Positions 10,901 to 21,600 of a DNA stretch of 64,000 bases are shown here, piece by piece. Numbering within the stretch: position 1 is the first letter of the stretch; every line of letters starts with the position of its first letter. A model generated the notes under the pieces. The model was not told where the DNA came from. It saw nothing but the letters and a program-made list of their open reading frames with translations, and did not search any database. The translations under genes were made by a program, and so were the position numbers. Source of the DNA: Hybos culiciformis (taxonomy: Eukaryota; Arthropoda; Insecta; Diptera; Hybotidae); the NCBI GenBank assembly GCA_964007475.1, contig OZ023274.1:35199491-35263490 (forward strand), in the 5' to 3' direction.

Positions 10901-13213
10901 CTCTTCTTACGTATCAAATTTGAATCAAATCGGATGAACTTCTGAAGTCCGCCCCCATGGGAGCTCCGTGGGTAGGAGGTCCCTGGGTAGGAGGTCCCTG
11001 GGTAGGAGGTCCCTGGGTAGGAGGTCCCTGGGTAGGAGGTTAACAAATTTTTATGTTACGAAATTTGTGTGTAATCACGTCCTCTTTTTACATACCAAAT
11101 TTGAATGAAATCGGACGAACTTTGAAAGTGCGCCCCCCAGGGGAGGCCTCTGGGTAGGAGGTCAACAAATTTTATGTATCGAAATTTGTGTGAAATCAGT
11201 TCCTCTATTTACGTACCAAATTTGAATGAAATCGGACGAACTTTTGAAGTCCGCCCCCGGGGGAGGTCCCTGGGTAGGAGGCCAATCAAATTTTAAAATA
11301 GCCTATAACGACCCGCGACCTGACACAAAGACATGGTGTAAGTTTGAAAACGATCGGTTGAGCGGTTTAGGAGCCTATTCGGAACAGACAAACATACAAA
11401 CAGACAACTTCGGTTTTATATATATAGATAGTAAACGATATATCTTCCTTCCCTTTTTCTCTTATGTATTTCCCTATAGTTTGAATTTCAGACAAGTACT
11501 AATACATAAATATCGTGTAAAATTCCCTCTCATATGTTTTTTATTTACATAAATTTCGTACAAATGAGTACAAATGAATGACTACCTAGGAAAGTTTAAC
11601 ACTGAAAATAAAAAAATTTAAATGAATGACAAAATCGAAATAAGAAATTATTGTTAAAATTATGAAAAAAAAAAAAATTGAAATATGAATTTAGAATTTT
11701 GCCTTATTAAAACATTTGCTTTCGAAATGATTACTCCAAATCACAGTATTTTTAGAATGTTTTAATGTAAATCCACTTATGTTAAAATTAATTTTTATTA
11801 ATAAAAAGTTGTTAAACCCAAGATAGGTAGAGACAGTAAGAACCAAGATAGTTAGAGGAAGTAAAAACCTTTTTTTAATGCCTTAATTGTTTTTAAATAA
11901 TATTTTATTTTATGATATTGGTTGATACAAAAATAAAATTTACCTAATTAAAATAGTTTAAATTTTTTTGAAAGATAATTATATTTTTTTATAAAACCTA
12001 TTTATTACCATTATAATGAGTGCGGACATTATCAACAAAAAATGCTAATAGAAAAATTTTCAAATTAAATTGTTTCATATAGTTCAATAGTTTAATTATC
12101 ATATTTGTATAATATAAAAGATTGCTTGAATTTTCAGACGTGTCAACTGAAAATGAACCTTTGAGAATTACTTATAGTTATACTCATAGGTTTTCTAAAA
12201 TGCCTGAACAACAAAAAAAAGTAAAACGCCATGACGAGCAAGATAAATTTAACTGTCAATTATCTGATACGGAAAATAACTCTCCTCGTTCGCGAGCAAC
12301 GGAAAAACATGTAGGTTTATTGTATTCTTAAGTAAACCAAATTAAAAAAAAAATTACTTAAACTTATAGTGGCTTAAGGAGCAACCTCAATTAGAATCCA
12401 ACTTCCAACATTATCGTCAGCATGTCAATAATGCTGGTCAATTAAAGGAGCAATTTTCTCCATCTCCGAAAAATCCTATTGCTGCATCTACACCTAACCT
12501 TTTATACGAAAATAGTTCAACAGGATATGCAAAAAATCAAATAACAACACCTCAGAGGTCCAGTTTGTATGACGGCTCATTGCCAACATCAACAACAAAG
12601 CTCGAGGGCGATGTTTTCAGATTCGATTTCCCCGATCAGGTAAATATCTCTTTAATTCATAAATTTTGTTTATTTAATTATTTATTTTTAGAACAAATTG
12701 CCCCCAGTAAATCGTTATTTGAAGCCCAAAGTTAAATCTGTATCAAGTCCAATTTATGAAGATAAACAATCCACCGAACCGCCTAAGCCGCCAAATATTG
12801 ATCGAAAATTGAAGCCTCAAAAAAGTATTCCATCTCCATCAAATCGACGTCAACATTCAATGTGTGACGTTTATATGAATCATGATGACATAAATGGAGT
12901 TCGGACTTTACCACGAAATCAATTTTCAAGTCAATTTGTGAGAAGCCAGTCGGTGTGTAATCCTAAACCCTTAGAAAAGCATCAATCAAATCCTAAACTT
13001 CAATATGTTGAATTGGATGGTTCTGGCCAGCAAGCAATACCAGTTAAACAACGATCTGAAACATATCATGGTGCAATGTCATCTACAAATGGTCCTATTA
13101 AATTAGCCATTCCATCACCCTCTAATACTGTTCACGTGGTGTATAATCAAATTGATTTCCTTAAAACTGATGCTATAAATAAAACAAGAAGATCAGCTGA
13201 TCGTCAAGAGTAA
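4990..13213 (+). CDS. dos: GRB2-associated binder / Daughter of sevenless docking protein
   Basis: Six coding exons (4990-5055, 5955-6908, 6969-7083, 12138-12310, 12370-12639, 12692-13213) join in phase to 699 residues; vertebrate GAB1 has about 694. An N-terminal PH domain (about residues 8-115) includes GYLTKSPP, WRRRWFTL, LEYY, IDL..CEQVDSGL and the closing W..CICQVC, closely following GAB1. The middle is low-complexity with a proline-rich stretch (PPLIQSPKVPPPPKGIKP). The last exon has two PxxxRxxKP motifs for the GRB2 C-terminal SH3 domain (PPVNRYLKP at about 530, PNIDRKLKP at about 560) and two C-terminal tyrosines, YVELD (about 631) and YNQID (about 677). These occupy the place of GAB1 Y627/Y659, the pair that binds SHP2 (Corkscrew). 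Family role: a cytoplasmic or membrane scaffold downstream of receptor tyrosine kinases, feeding Ras/MAPK signalling. Intron 3 (7084-12137) is swollen by a LINE and a tandem array. The symbol follows Drosophila; GAB1-like is equivalent. Confidence 0.93.
5464..5524. repeat. CTAC/GTAG hairpin microsatellite
   Basis: A run of CTAC tetramers (CTACCTACCTACCTA, 5469-5483) is followed about 20 bp later by TAGGTAAGTAGGTAGGTAGG, so the two can fold on each other. The same TAGGTACCTAC theme recurs at many places in the window, densest at 54.5-63 kb. It lies in the first intron of the docking-protein gene. Confidence 0.7.
7536..7555. repeat. TTAGG-type 3' tail of the LINE
   Basis: Three perfect TTAGG units followed by one variant (TAAGG), directly abutting the retrotransposon 3' UTR. 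On the element's sense strand this reads as CCTAA repeats at the very end, so it is most simply the element's own short-repeat tail. It is identical to the canonical insect telomere repeat. Confidence 0.75.
7632..8475 (-). pseudogene. RNase H domain and C-terminal region of LINE ORF2 (frameshifted)
   Basis: Continuing the reverse-transcriptase frame past its stop gives an RNase H domain with TDGSK, QTEIMAI and YSDSK, contributing the D, E and D of the active site. A one-base frameshift then occurs near 8228-8238. In the new frame WVKGHSNIKGN and the last catalytic aspartate in RADSLAR follow, then a C-terminal Cys/His cluster (GCGEQPETTPHVLCECP) typical of this LINE group. The true TGA end is at 7632-7634. 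One nonsense change plus one frameshift mean this copy cannot make the full protein. Confidence 0.85.
8476..10107 (-). pseudogene. Reverse transcriptase domain of LINE ORF2 (truncated)
   Basis: A 543-codon open stretch encoding a non-LTR reverse transcriptase. The fingers region has KSPGTDGIYP (about residue 86) and FIPKPGK (about 133). HAYIKGRSVDTAL is at about 183. Motif A is GCFVDIEGAFNNID with catalytic D218, motif B is GTPQGGVISPLLW (from about 273), motif C is CCYADDISVIV with the YADD box at 306-309, and the thumb side includes VRYLGVILDKKLNW. The catalytic aspartates are intact. It ends at a TGA (8476-8478) after which the same frame continues straight into RNase H, so the stop is a nonsense change rather than the natural end. 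The first residues may be flanking DNA, because the element is truncated there. Confidence 0.9.
10661..10740. repeat. 15-bp minisatellite, first block
   Basis: About five diverged copies of a 15-16 bp unit GGTCCCTGGGTAGGA nested inside one unit of the larger array. Confidence 0.85.
10963..11040. repeat. 15-bp minisatellite, second block
   Basis: About five copies of GGTCCCTGGGTAGGA, the last four identical or nearly so, so this block expanded or was homogenised more recently than the first block. Confidence 0.88.
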
Positions 13214-16200
13214 ATGTTAATTTAAAAAAAGTTAAAATTATACAACGAAATGTGCTACAAATTAAAATAGGAATTCAACGTAGTCAACGACTTATTTGTT
13301 CATTAAATAGTCAAAAACATATCGACCCAAAAAAAGACTTAAAATTTTATTAAAAACTACATTTTAATTTTTTTCCAATGTATTATAGCTAATCGTACAT
13401 AAAAATGATAATCAATTATATCGCAAAATAATAAATATTTAATTTAATAGTTAAGATAAATGAAATTCAAAAATTTAAATATGCATTATATATTTTATCT
13501 CATTAAAGATCCTTAAAAATTCAGTTAAATAAGTTATTAAATAATAAGAGTAAAATCTATTTTATATATTTAAAATTTAATCGATTTTATTAAGCATATT
13601 ATCGAGAAGATAACTTTATGCAAAATATTAAGCTTTAATCAGAAAAGTAATTTGATTTAAATTCATTTCATTTTGAAAAAAATGCAATCCATGAAAGTAT
13701 AAACTAAATATTAATATATCTAACGATTGGAAAACCTTATATACAAATAATATCATAGATAAATATAGTTATCATTCCTTTTTCAACAATATTATATTTT
13801 TATGTTATTTAGAACTTATTTGTGTGCCCGATATGCTATTTTGATTCTGAGTTAATTTAATTATTGAAATTTTGATTTGAGTCTCAAAATAAATAAGATA
13901 TTTTTCAGTATATATATATTTTTCAGTATATATACCGAAAAATATCTTATTTATAACTTTAAAAGCGCTCTTAGTTAATAAATATGAATACATTGATCGA
14001 ATTCATTGATCAATAATATTAATACCTACCTACATGTTATTACTATCGAAATGTATTCATATTATATTTTTGCAAAAATTAGAACCCATGGAATTATTAT
14101 ATAACCATGTATATAGCTTCCTAGAAAAATTTACCAAAAAAAAGACTCATTTCGACGTTTCACAAACTACTAATGAATTAGTTAATTGGAAATAAAATAT
14201 AAATGGTATAGTATTCGATAATGAAAAAATTTGTGATTTTATAAAGAATATCAGGCACAAAAAGGTTATTCTTAAACAAATTATATAATATAAAAATAAA
14301 TAGTATTTTTAAGCATTTTGACATATCTTGTTATGTTTACACATATTTTTTATTGTGCTATTTCTATAAAAAAAAATTTAATAAATAAAACTTGAAATAT
14401 TTGTTTTGGTTATAGTTTATTTAAGCTCATTAATCAATTAACTTCTTTTTAATGTTCGCTGTTATTTACTTATGAAAAAAAATGTTAAACGTATCTACTT
14501 TATTCTGTTTAATTGAAAATAAAAAGAAATTCTAAGGATTTATATTGATTAAAAAATTAATTGTATTAAAAAAACTGTGTCATTTCTTTCTTTTTTTTTT
14601 AGTTCATCTGCATATTTGCTCTATGTAAATAAAATTATATCAATATTTTGTAGAACACAAAACGATTAAATATTACAGATAACAAATTCTCATTAATTTA
14701 TATATAACAAATATTCCAAAAGTATCATTATCTTGATTTTCATCGAATATTAAAGATGCATAAGAATAGAAAAATTTTGACAACGGTTGCTGGCGAATTA
14801 AACGAACACATAAATTTCGCCTTGAACTTCGTTAGTATTGAGCATATTTTCCGTTAGTAGCATACCTTTTTGCATAATTTCTGGAAGTTCAAATTGTTTC
14901 AGTAAATATAATAAACTAAATAATTTGAAAAGAATAAATTGTTTACTTAATCTAAGTCTATTACAATGATTTTATGATGTCGTAAGGTAAATAATAATAA
15001 TAATAAGGTAATAATATGGCAACAATTTTTGAAAATTTTGCAATTACAGTAATATCATCAATACAAATAAAATAATATTATTGGATAGGAATTATTTGAA
15101 TTTATTTGGTGATTTTTTAATGTAGGGATTAGAATTTTCTTATTAATTTCATTATTAGTATTTACAATTTATTTCACACATGAACAAATTTTATTAAATA
15201 GAAGTAATCGTTGGCCTTATTTTGTTTTCAAATAGTTATCAGTTAAATATTCTAATAGAAATAGATTGTGTGTTCAGATTGTTAACGATAAATACATGGT
15301 GTTAATAATTTTTCAAAATTTGGCATACCTATCGATTTGAAAACAATAAAGTAATCATATAATTCTCGAACTTTGACCAGATTCATGTATTATTGACTGA
15401 AACTTGATGGGGTGGTAGAGACGGCCCCCAAAACTCCCAGATTCATTCATTCATCAGTAATTCACTATTTTTTCATTACCTATGTATCTTGCCGTCCCGG
15501 ATTTTATATCTGGGGACCCTCTGTAACTCTTTTAAAAAATTAGGGCAAATCGGGGGTTAAAGAATGCATTGGGTGTACCCTAACTTGTACACGGAAACTG
15601 CACTTTAGCCTTTGATTACTTATATTCATCTTCATCAATCAATCTATTTTCAAATTTTGCAATTGGGTCATTTTTCGTTTTATCACATAAAGTAAAATAC
15701 ATGTTTTTATATACCAGAAAGTCATACTCAACTTCAATAATACTCGTTCAAAATAATTTTTTTTAGAAGCACTGCAGAGACACGACGGACGGTCTTACAA
15801 TATGGAAGATATTTCAGGAAAATTATTATCAACGATTTTGATGGCAACGCCAAAAAGAAACAAAATCAAATTGCTACATAAATAAGAATTTTAGAAATTA
15901 ATTTAAACATTTTCTTTGTAATTAGCATAAGTTTATTATGATTTTATGTGAGTTTATTTTATACATTTATAATTTGTATGAAATTTTTGCTTATTTCGAT
16001 AATTAACATTAATTAATATTATTATTATAAAACACATTGCAAATATAAAATAAGAATTGGAAAAATGTATCCGTGTCAATATTATGATATGAGCTCAGCA
16101 CCAGCATTAAATTAATAACTTGTAAAAATTAAAAATTCAAGTACGAGTATCTAAAGCAAGAAGTTTTTTCTGATCCTTTTACATCTCAATTTACTAAACC

Positions 16201-18659
16201 CAGTAGTTTTCAATGAAGTTTATCAAATCGAATAAATTTCTTAGACAAATAGGTATATCTTAGAATATTAAATTCATTATTTTGTTATTATGTAAATGTA
16301 GAAAAAAACAAAATCACGTAGGGATGAGAATCGTAACAAATATTTTGTATGAAAATACTTAATGAAAAATTGGAAATTGATTTATAAGAAAGGATTAAAG
16401 CAAATTTTTATTCAACACAGTTTCTTTTTTTTTCGTAAAAATTAATATTAATTATGTAATAAATGGAATCTAATAATTAAATAATGTTTTTTTTGTTTTA
16501 ATCCTATTTTACAGACCAATCTTTAAGTTTTCTGTGGGCATTTTCCTACAGTTTCCTACATTTGTTAATATTATTATGCCTACAAGATGTTTTGAATGTA
16601 TTTGTTTTTATTTCAAACTTTGTAGAGGGCTTGTAATTTATTTCGGTGCTGAGTGAACCAATGCATGTACATATTTATATTGACTTTAATATTTAATTAC
16701 ATATTATTCTATCTTCTTCAGTAAGATTCGATAAAATGTTAATTAAAAAAAATATATTTGCAATGCGTTTAAAAAAGCAAAAGCAAAACATATATAATTT
16801 TATTATAATTTTTTTTTGATTATTTTATTTATTTTTATGTAATATAGTTATTAATAATTAAGATCAGGAGTGTCCAACTCGCGGCCTAAGACATTGCATT
16901 GTGGCTCAACAAAATTATATAAAAAAATCGATAATTTATTTTTTATTTATTTATTTATTTCAAAGAGATGATGTCAGAAAAATATTCAAAAATTAACATT
17001 TTTGATCTTGATTTAGTATTCTTATTTTTTAACACATTTTCAAGTACATTACTTGAAACTATTCGCATTCTAACAAAAATTTCACTTTATTTTCGGGAAA
17101 TACAATTTCCGTTCACACTACAAAAAGTGAAAGTCGAAATTTTTTTTGTTGCATGAGAATTGCACCCACTTCTAACGAATTATATTGACCTATTAAGTTT
17201 CTCAACTACGCATCATTAGTTTTATGATTTTGTTTTATGGATTTAGTGAACCGAATTCCATGTTATTTATTTATATATTTTTTATTCTTTATATATATTC
17301 TTTATGAATATTTTAATTTTTTTGTTCCTAAGCTATGGTATTATGATTATAGTCCAAAACTCCATGACCGTCCAAAGTAGCCTTGAGAAATAAAAAGGTT
17401 GGACACCCCTGATTTAGATCTAAGTTTTAATTAAATTATTTCATATTCTTGATACAATTTTAAAATTAAAAATGAAAAAGATCAAAAAATTTAAACTTTT
17501 TCAAGGTTTGGGGTATTTGTAATCATTATTTAAAATAATAAATACAATCAATGTATTCTGGTATGTAATCAAAGTGACTAACATTCTAAAGTCAGTATGA
17601 TAATGAAAAATCTCTTCCAAAAGTGTTTAAATCATATAATTTTGAAATTTTCCTAAAGCATAAGCCGCACTGTAAGAAAAAAATCTATTTTAGTCCAAAA
17701 TTGTAATAATTGAATTTGTGCAATACAATCCTAAATTTATTTTAGCTTATAGATTTCTTAATGTTAATACTAAGTTTTTCAGCATAAGTGAAGATAATAT
17801 TCTGGAAAATCAGAAATTGTGTATAATTCCAGAATATGAATCTAAATAAATTTAGAAAACAAAAAAAAAGCTAAAAAAAATACAGTGCAATTTGAAATAT
17901 TACTTAGAAAAAAATAAAAATTTGAACCTTGTGACTACATAATGTAGAATTTTACAGCCTATGCATTTTCTATTTTATTAATAGGTACAAACATTTTTTT
18001 TTTTAACTTTGAAAAAAGAAAATGAACTAAAAATTCAAAAATATTTTTCATCTACAAACATTACATCTACATACAATTTAATAATTCAATTTTTTTTCTT
18101 ATTATAACAGCTCTGTTCTCAAAAACAGATCCCCTAAGAAAACTCACTTCACAACAACTTGCAAAAAAGTTTGGGAAGTCCCAGTTATGTTGAATTAAAA
18201 AGTAGAATTAAAGTCAAAATTGAATTGTAGATTTTTTTTTTGAAATGATTTACTAAAAGTAATTCTTTCAAATAGCATATAATGTAAAACAAATAATTAT
18301 TTAGCAGAAGTATAATCTTTTTTAGTGTGAAGTATTGCTAAAGATCGAAACTATTTGATACATGAAATTCTTCTCTCAAATTATTTCGAAATAAAAATAA
18401 GTTTTTGATATAAGCGGGTCTTAGATTTTGATTTCTAATTATACCTACAATAATTAATTTTGTATAAATATTAGTTGAGTATGTGAATTATTGAACTTAT
18501 TAGCTCTAGCTTTCATTTTATCAATTTTTAAGTTTATTTTTTCAATAATTTTGAAATGATTTTATTTAAGTATATAATTTTTAATATATTATATATTATT
18601 AGTTTTAAGCATGTCAAAATCTATCACTTTTTTTAAATTTTCATTACATTTATGTAAGT
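13214..18659. other. Convergent intergenic region with repeats
   Basis: About 5.4 kb between the stops of the docking-protein gene and the tubulin acetyltransferase gene. It is AT-rich with several AATAAA signals after 13213. A GC-richer patch at about 15400-15620 looks like a decayed dispersed repeat. A short open exon-like segment lies at 15767-15881 (see findings), and a hAT MITE at 16865-17411. No gene could be supported. Confidence 0.6.
16865..17411. mobile_element. hAT-type non-autonomous element
   Basis: The ends form terminal inverted repeats: CAGGAGTGTCCAAC on the left and GTTGGACACCCCTG on the right, the CAGGGGTGTCCAAC-type terminus of a widespread animal hAT group. Next to the left end is the CGCGGCC sequence also typical of that group. 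Flanks ATTAAGAT (16857-16864) and ATTTAGAT (17412-17419) are an 8-bp target duplication with one mismatch. At 547 bp it is too short to code for a transposase, and no intact frame is present. Confidence 0.85.
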
Positions 18660-21600
18660 TTACCAAAGTTTATTATGATGATTTTTTAAATCATAACAAA
18701 CTTTTCCAGTAAAACGATTTTCATCAGTTGATGAACGAACTGACAAATTATCATCCTCATGAACACTAACTGTATCCTGTTTGCTATGAATACTCGCAGT
18801 ATCATCGTTAGGTTCTTGTGAGCCGAACGAAGCAGAAACTCCACTAGAAATGTTTTTATAGCCGGCATGCTTCTTGGAGCTTCTATATTTTGTGCTTTGA
18901 ATTGGATTATCGGAATCAGGATAATTTGTTTCCCATACATTTTCATTGTAAACAGTTGCTTTGCCTAAAATATAAAAGCATAATCGTATTTAATACTAAA
19001 TTTATAAATTGTTTCTCTAAGAATAAGAATACATTCTGATTTTACTGTATACATATTACATATTTATTTTATGATACAAATCTAAAAATGCCTTTAAGTA
19101 AAGCTCTCTCCATAATTAATTTGTTCCAAACTAAATGGATAATTTAATTTAATTTCTTGTTAACTTTCTTTGAGAATTCATAACTTGATTATTTTTTTGT
19201 TTATCTCTTTAAAAAAACACATTTGTTACCTTTAAGAAATTAAGTTTTAAAATTTTGGCACGCGAAGCTAATTCTATTGTTTTGGTAAAAGTTAAAATAT
19301 AATTTAAAATAGAAACTTAGATATTTTATAACAAGAAAAAACTTCTTTTACCTGCCCGAGGACGTTCTGCTTTTTTTCCATTGGATAATTTTTCTTCCAA
19401 TAATTCTGCCTCATTTTCATCTTGATTTATTGATTCATTTTCATTCTGTTCAATCATGTCATCATTGTTAATATCAGCGTTATCAATAACATCATCAGAA
19501 GTTTCTTCTTCAACTGGATCGTCTATAATTAATGACTCTTCAATATTTTCAATAACTGATTCAATTTCAGATTTGAAATCCCCATCATCATCATGTCCAG
19601 GACTAAAATTCATTTCAAAAAATAGTTATGAGAAAATTTTAATAATTTAAAAAATGCTCTCCTTTATTAATGAAAATCGTCACATTTATAATTTTCATTT
19701 TTAATTTAATTTAAAATGATTTTGATACATAACACTTATATAAAACTCTATTTAATTAAGATTTTTAAATATGAATAGTTTTTCCCATAAATAAATTATC
19801 ATTTATATTTTTATTAAGCATCTTTTTTGATGGTTACGAAAAAAATTATGCAATGTATTATTGATATAAAGAAAACATATTATGAAACTAATTTACGGCA
19901 AATTAATTGCAAAGCAAGATTTCCTAATAACTATATACGTATACATATATTGTAATAATAAAACTGCAGTTTACTTGTATTCATAGTCAGTTAGTCACCT
20001 AATAAAAATTATTCAACTTTTCATATCAAATAGAGAAGAATTATTACTCTTAAAAACTTTTCCCAAAATAAATATTTATTGACAATAAAATCAATCCAGC
20101 CAATCAATTATACTTGATTAAGTTTATTAGTGTAGGTAAATCTTTTTTAATATAATTTTAATTACCTAATTATTTTTTCTTTATGATTATCTAAGTAACT
20201 ATTAACTCAGAAGAAAAACAATAAAATCAACTAAAAATATTTAATTGATAAACCTACATTTTTTAATTGCCTAAATTTCGGTGTAGAATAATAGAATAGA
20301 ATGGAAAATAGAGAAGGAAAATGTTGCTACTTTATAAAAGAATCTACTGAGAAAGCCAGAACAATGTCAGTAAAAAAAACCTACTTCCATATGCTAATCA
20401 AATTTATGAAGAATTATAGTAAAATACCTATATTGGTATTTCCATTCTTTTTTTTTTAGCAAATTGTAGGTATAAAATATTTTTTATAGTTCGACTTTAT
20501 CATTTTTTCCTCGATTTCGGTAAACTTAACAATAATCATAAAATATAAAGATAGTTGTTAACTGACTAGATAATTGTTATAAAAATATTTTTACTTTCAT
20601 TAAAACTTTATAATATTTTTATTGTTGTTACAATTATTTCAGTTGTTAATGCATATTTATATAAACATAATCTATACATATATCATATTATATACATGTA
20701 TTTATATATAACTATATACATAATATTATATCATGCTTTATAAAACAAATAAATCTTAAAGAAATTAAATAACAAAGACAGTAATTAACTAACATTTAAT
20801 CTAATTTTTGATATTTTTAAACAATATTTATATTTTACATACATAAAAAAATTAATAATTTATAAATGTATACTAAATATGTTGATATGTAAAGCGAAAA
20901 AACAATTATCAAAAATTATTCATATATTTATATTTTTACCAAAGTTTATTATGGTAAAACTTTAAATCATAAAAACCCTGTTCAGTATATCCTTCCCCGC
21001 CAGAAATAACTGAAATATTATCATTGTTATTTACTACTGGTATAGGCGGATTTAATTTTGATCCCATAGAATTTTCATAAAATTCTATTTTATTTGTAGG
21101 AGTGACACAGAAGGCAACATTCTGTGATGTATTTTTCATACCATTTAAAAAAAATTTCTTTCCGGTAAATTTTTGGGGTGAAGTACCAAAATTAATTCCT
21201 TGTGACAAAGATTGTGATTCTGTTTCAAATACATTTAACAGACCATCTAATCTTATGTTACTTGTTTCTGATAAATTTGAACCCGATAATTCTGATGGTA
21301 CATTTATATTGAAAATTCCTGTTGTTTTTTCTATTGGTATTTCTGGCTCGCCTGGTTCTGGAATTGCGGACTCTAATTCATTTGATTTGATCATTACATC
21401 TTCAATTCCATTTAATTCAAGATTATCAAATTTATCTTCAATGTATTCTGGCAGAGCATTATATTGCTCACTAATAAAATTGTTCGTCAAAAGAATAAAA
21501 TAAATCAAAATTCAGCAAAAATATGCAAGCAATAATTTTGGTTCACAGAAAAAAAAATTTTTTTTTCTTTTTTTTTTTCAAATAATGTTAATATTGAAAC

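Larger units (their letters stand above)
10209..11425. repeat. Complex tandem array with LINE/SINE-like 3' tail motif
   Basis: Successive copies of a unit of roughly 130-150 bp, carrying AAATTTGAATGAAATCGG, a GC-rich block (CCGCCCC..., CCCTGGGTAGGAGGTC) and ACGAAATTTGTGTGTAAT. The outermost left copy and the last right copy share an extra segment (AGCCTATAACGACC, then GATCGGTTGAG or close variants), as if an element with similar ends expanded internally. The right end has ACAGACAAACATACAAACAG followed by a TATATATATAGATAG run, a style of terminus common in dispersed insect repeats. Any open frames here are repetitive and not genes. It lies inside the docking-protein intron. Confidence 0.8.

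Noticed and set aside
10436..11552. Three open frames with similar repeated peptides
   Set aside because: They are translations of the tandem array; the peptide repetition follows the DNA repeats and no domain is present.
18686..18946. Minus-strand 86-codon open frame
   Set aside because: A different frame of Tat exon B2. The frame that continues from exon B1 and ends in HNKLW is the supported one.
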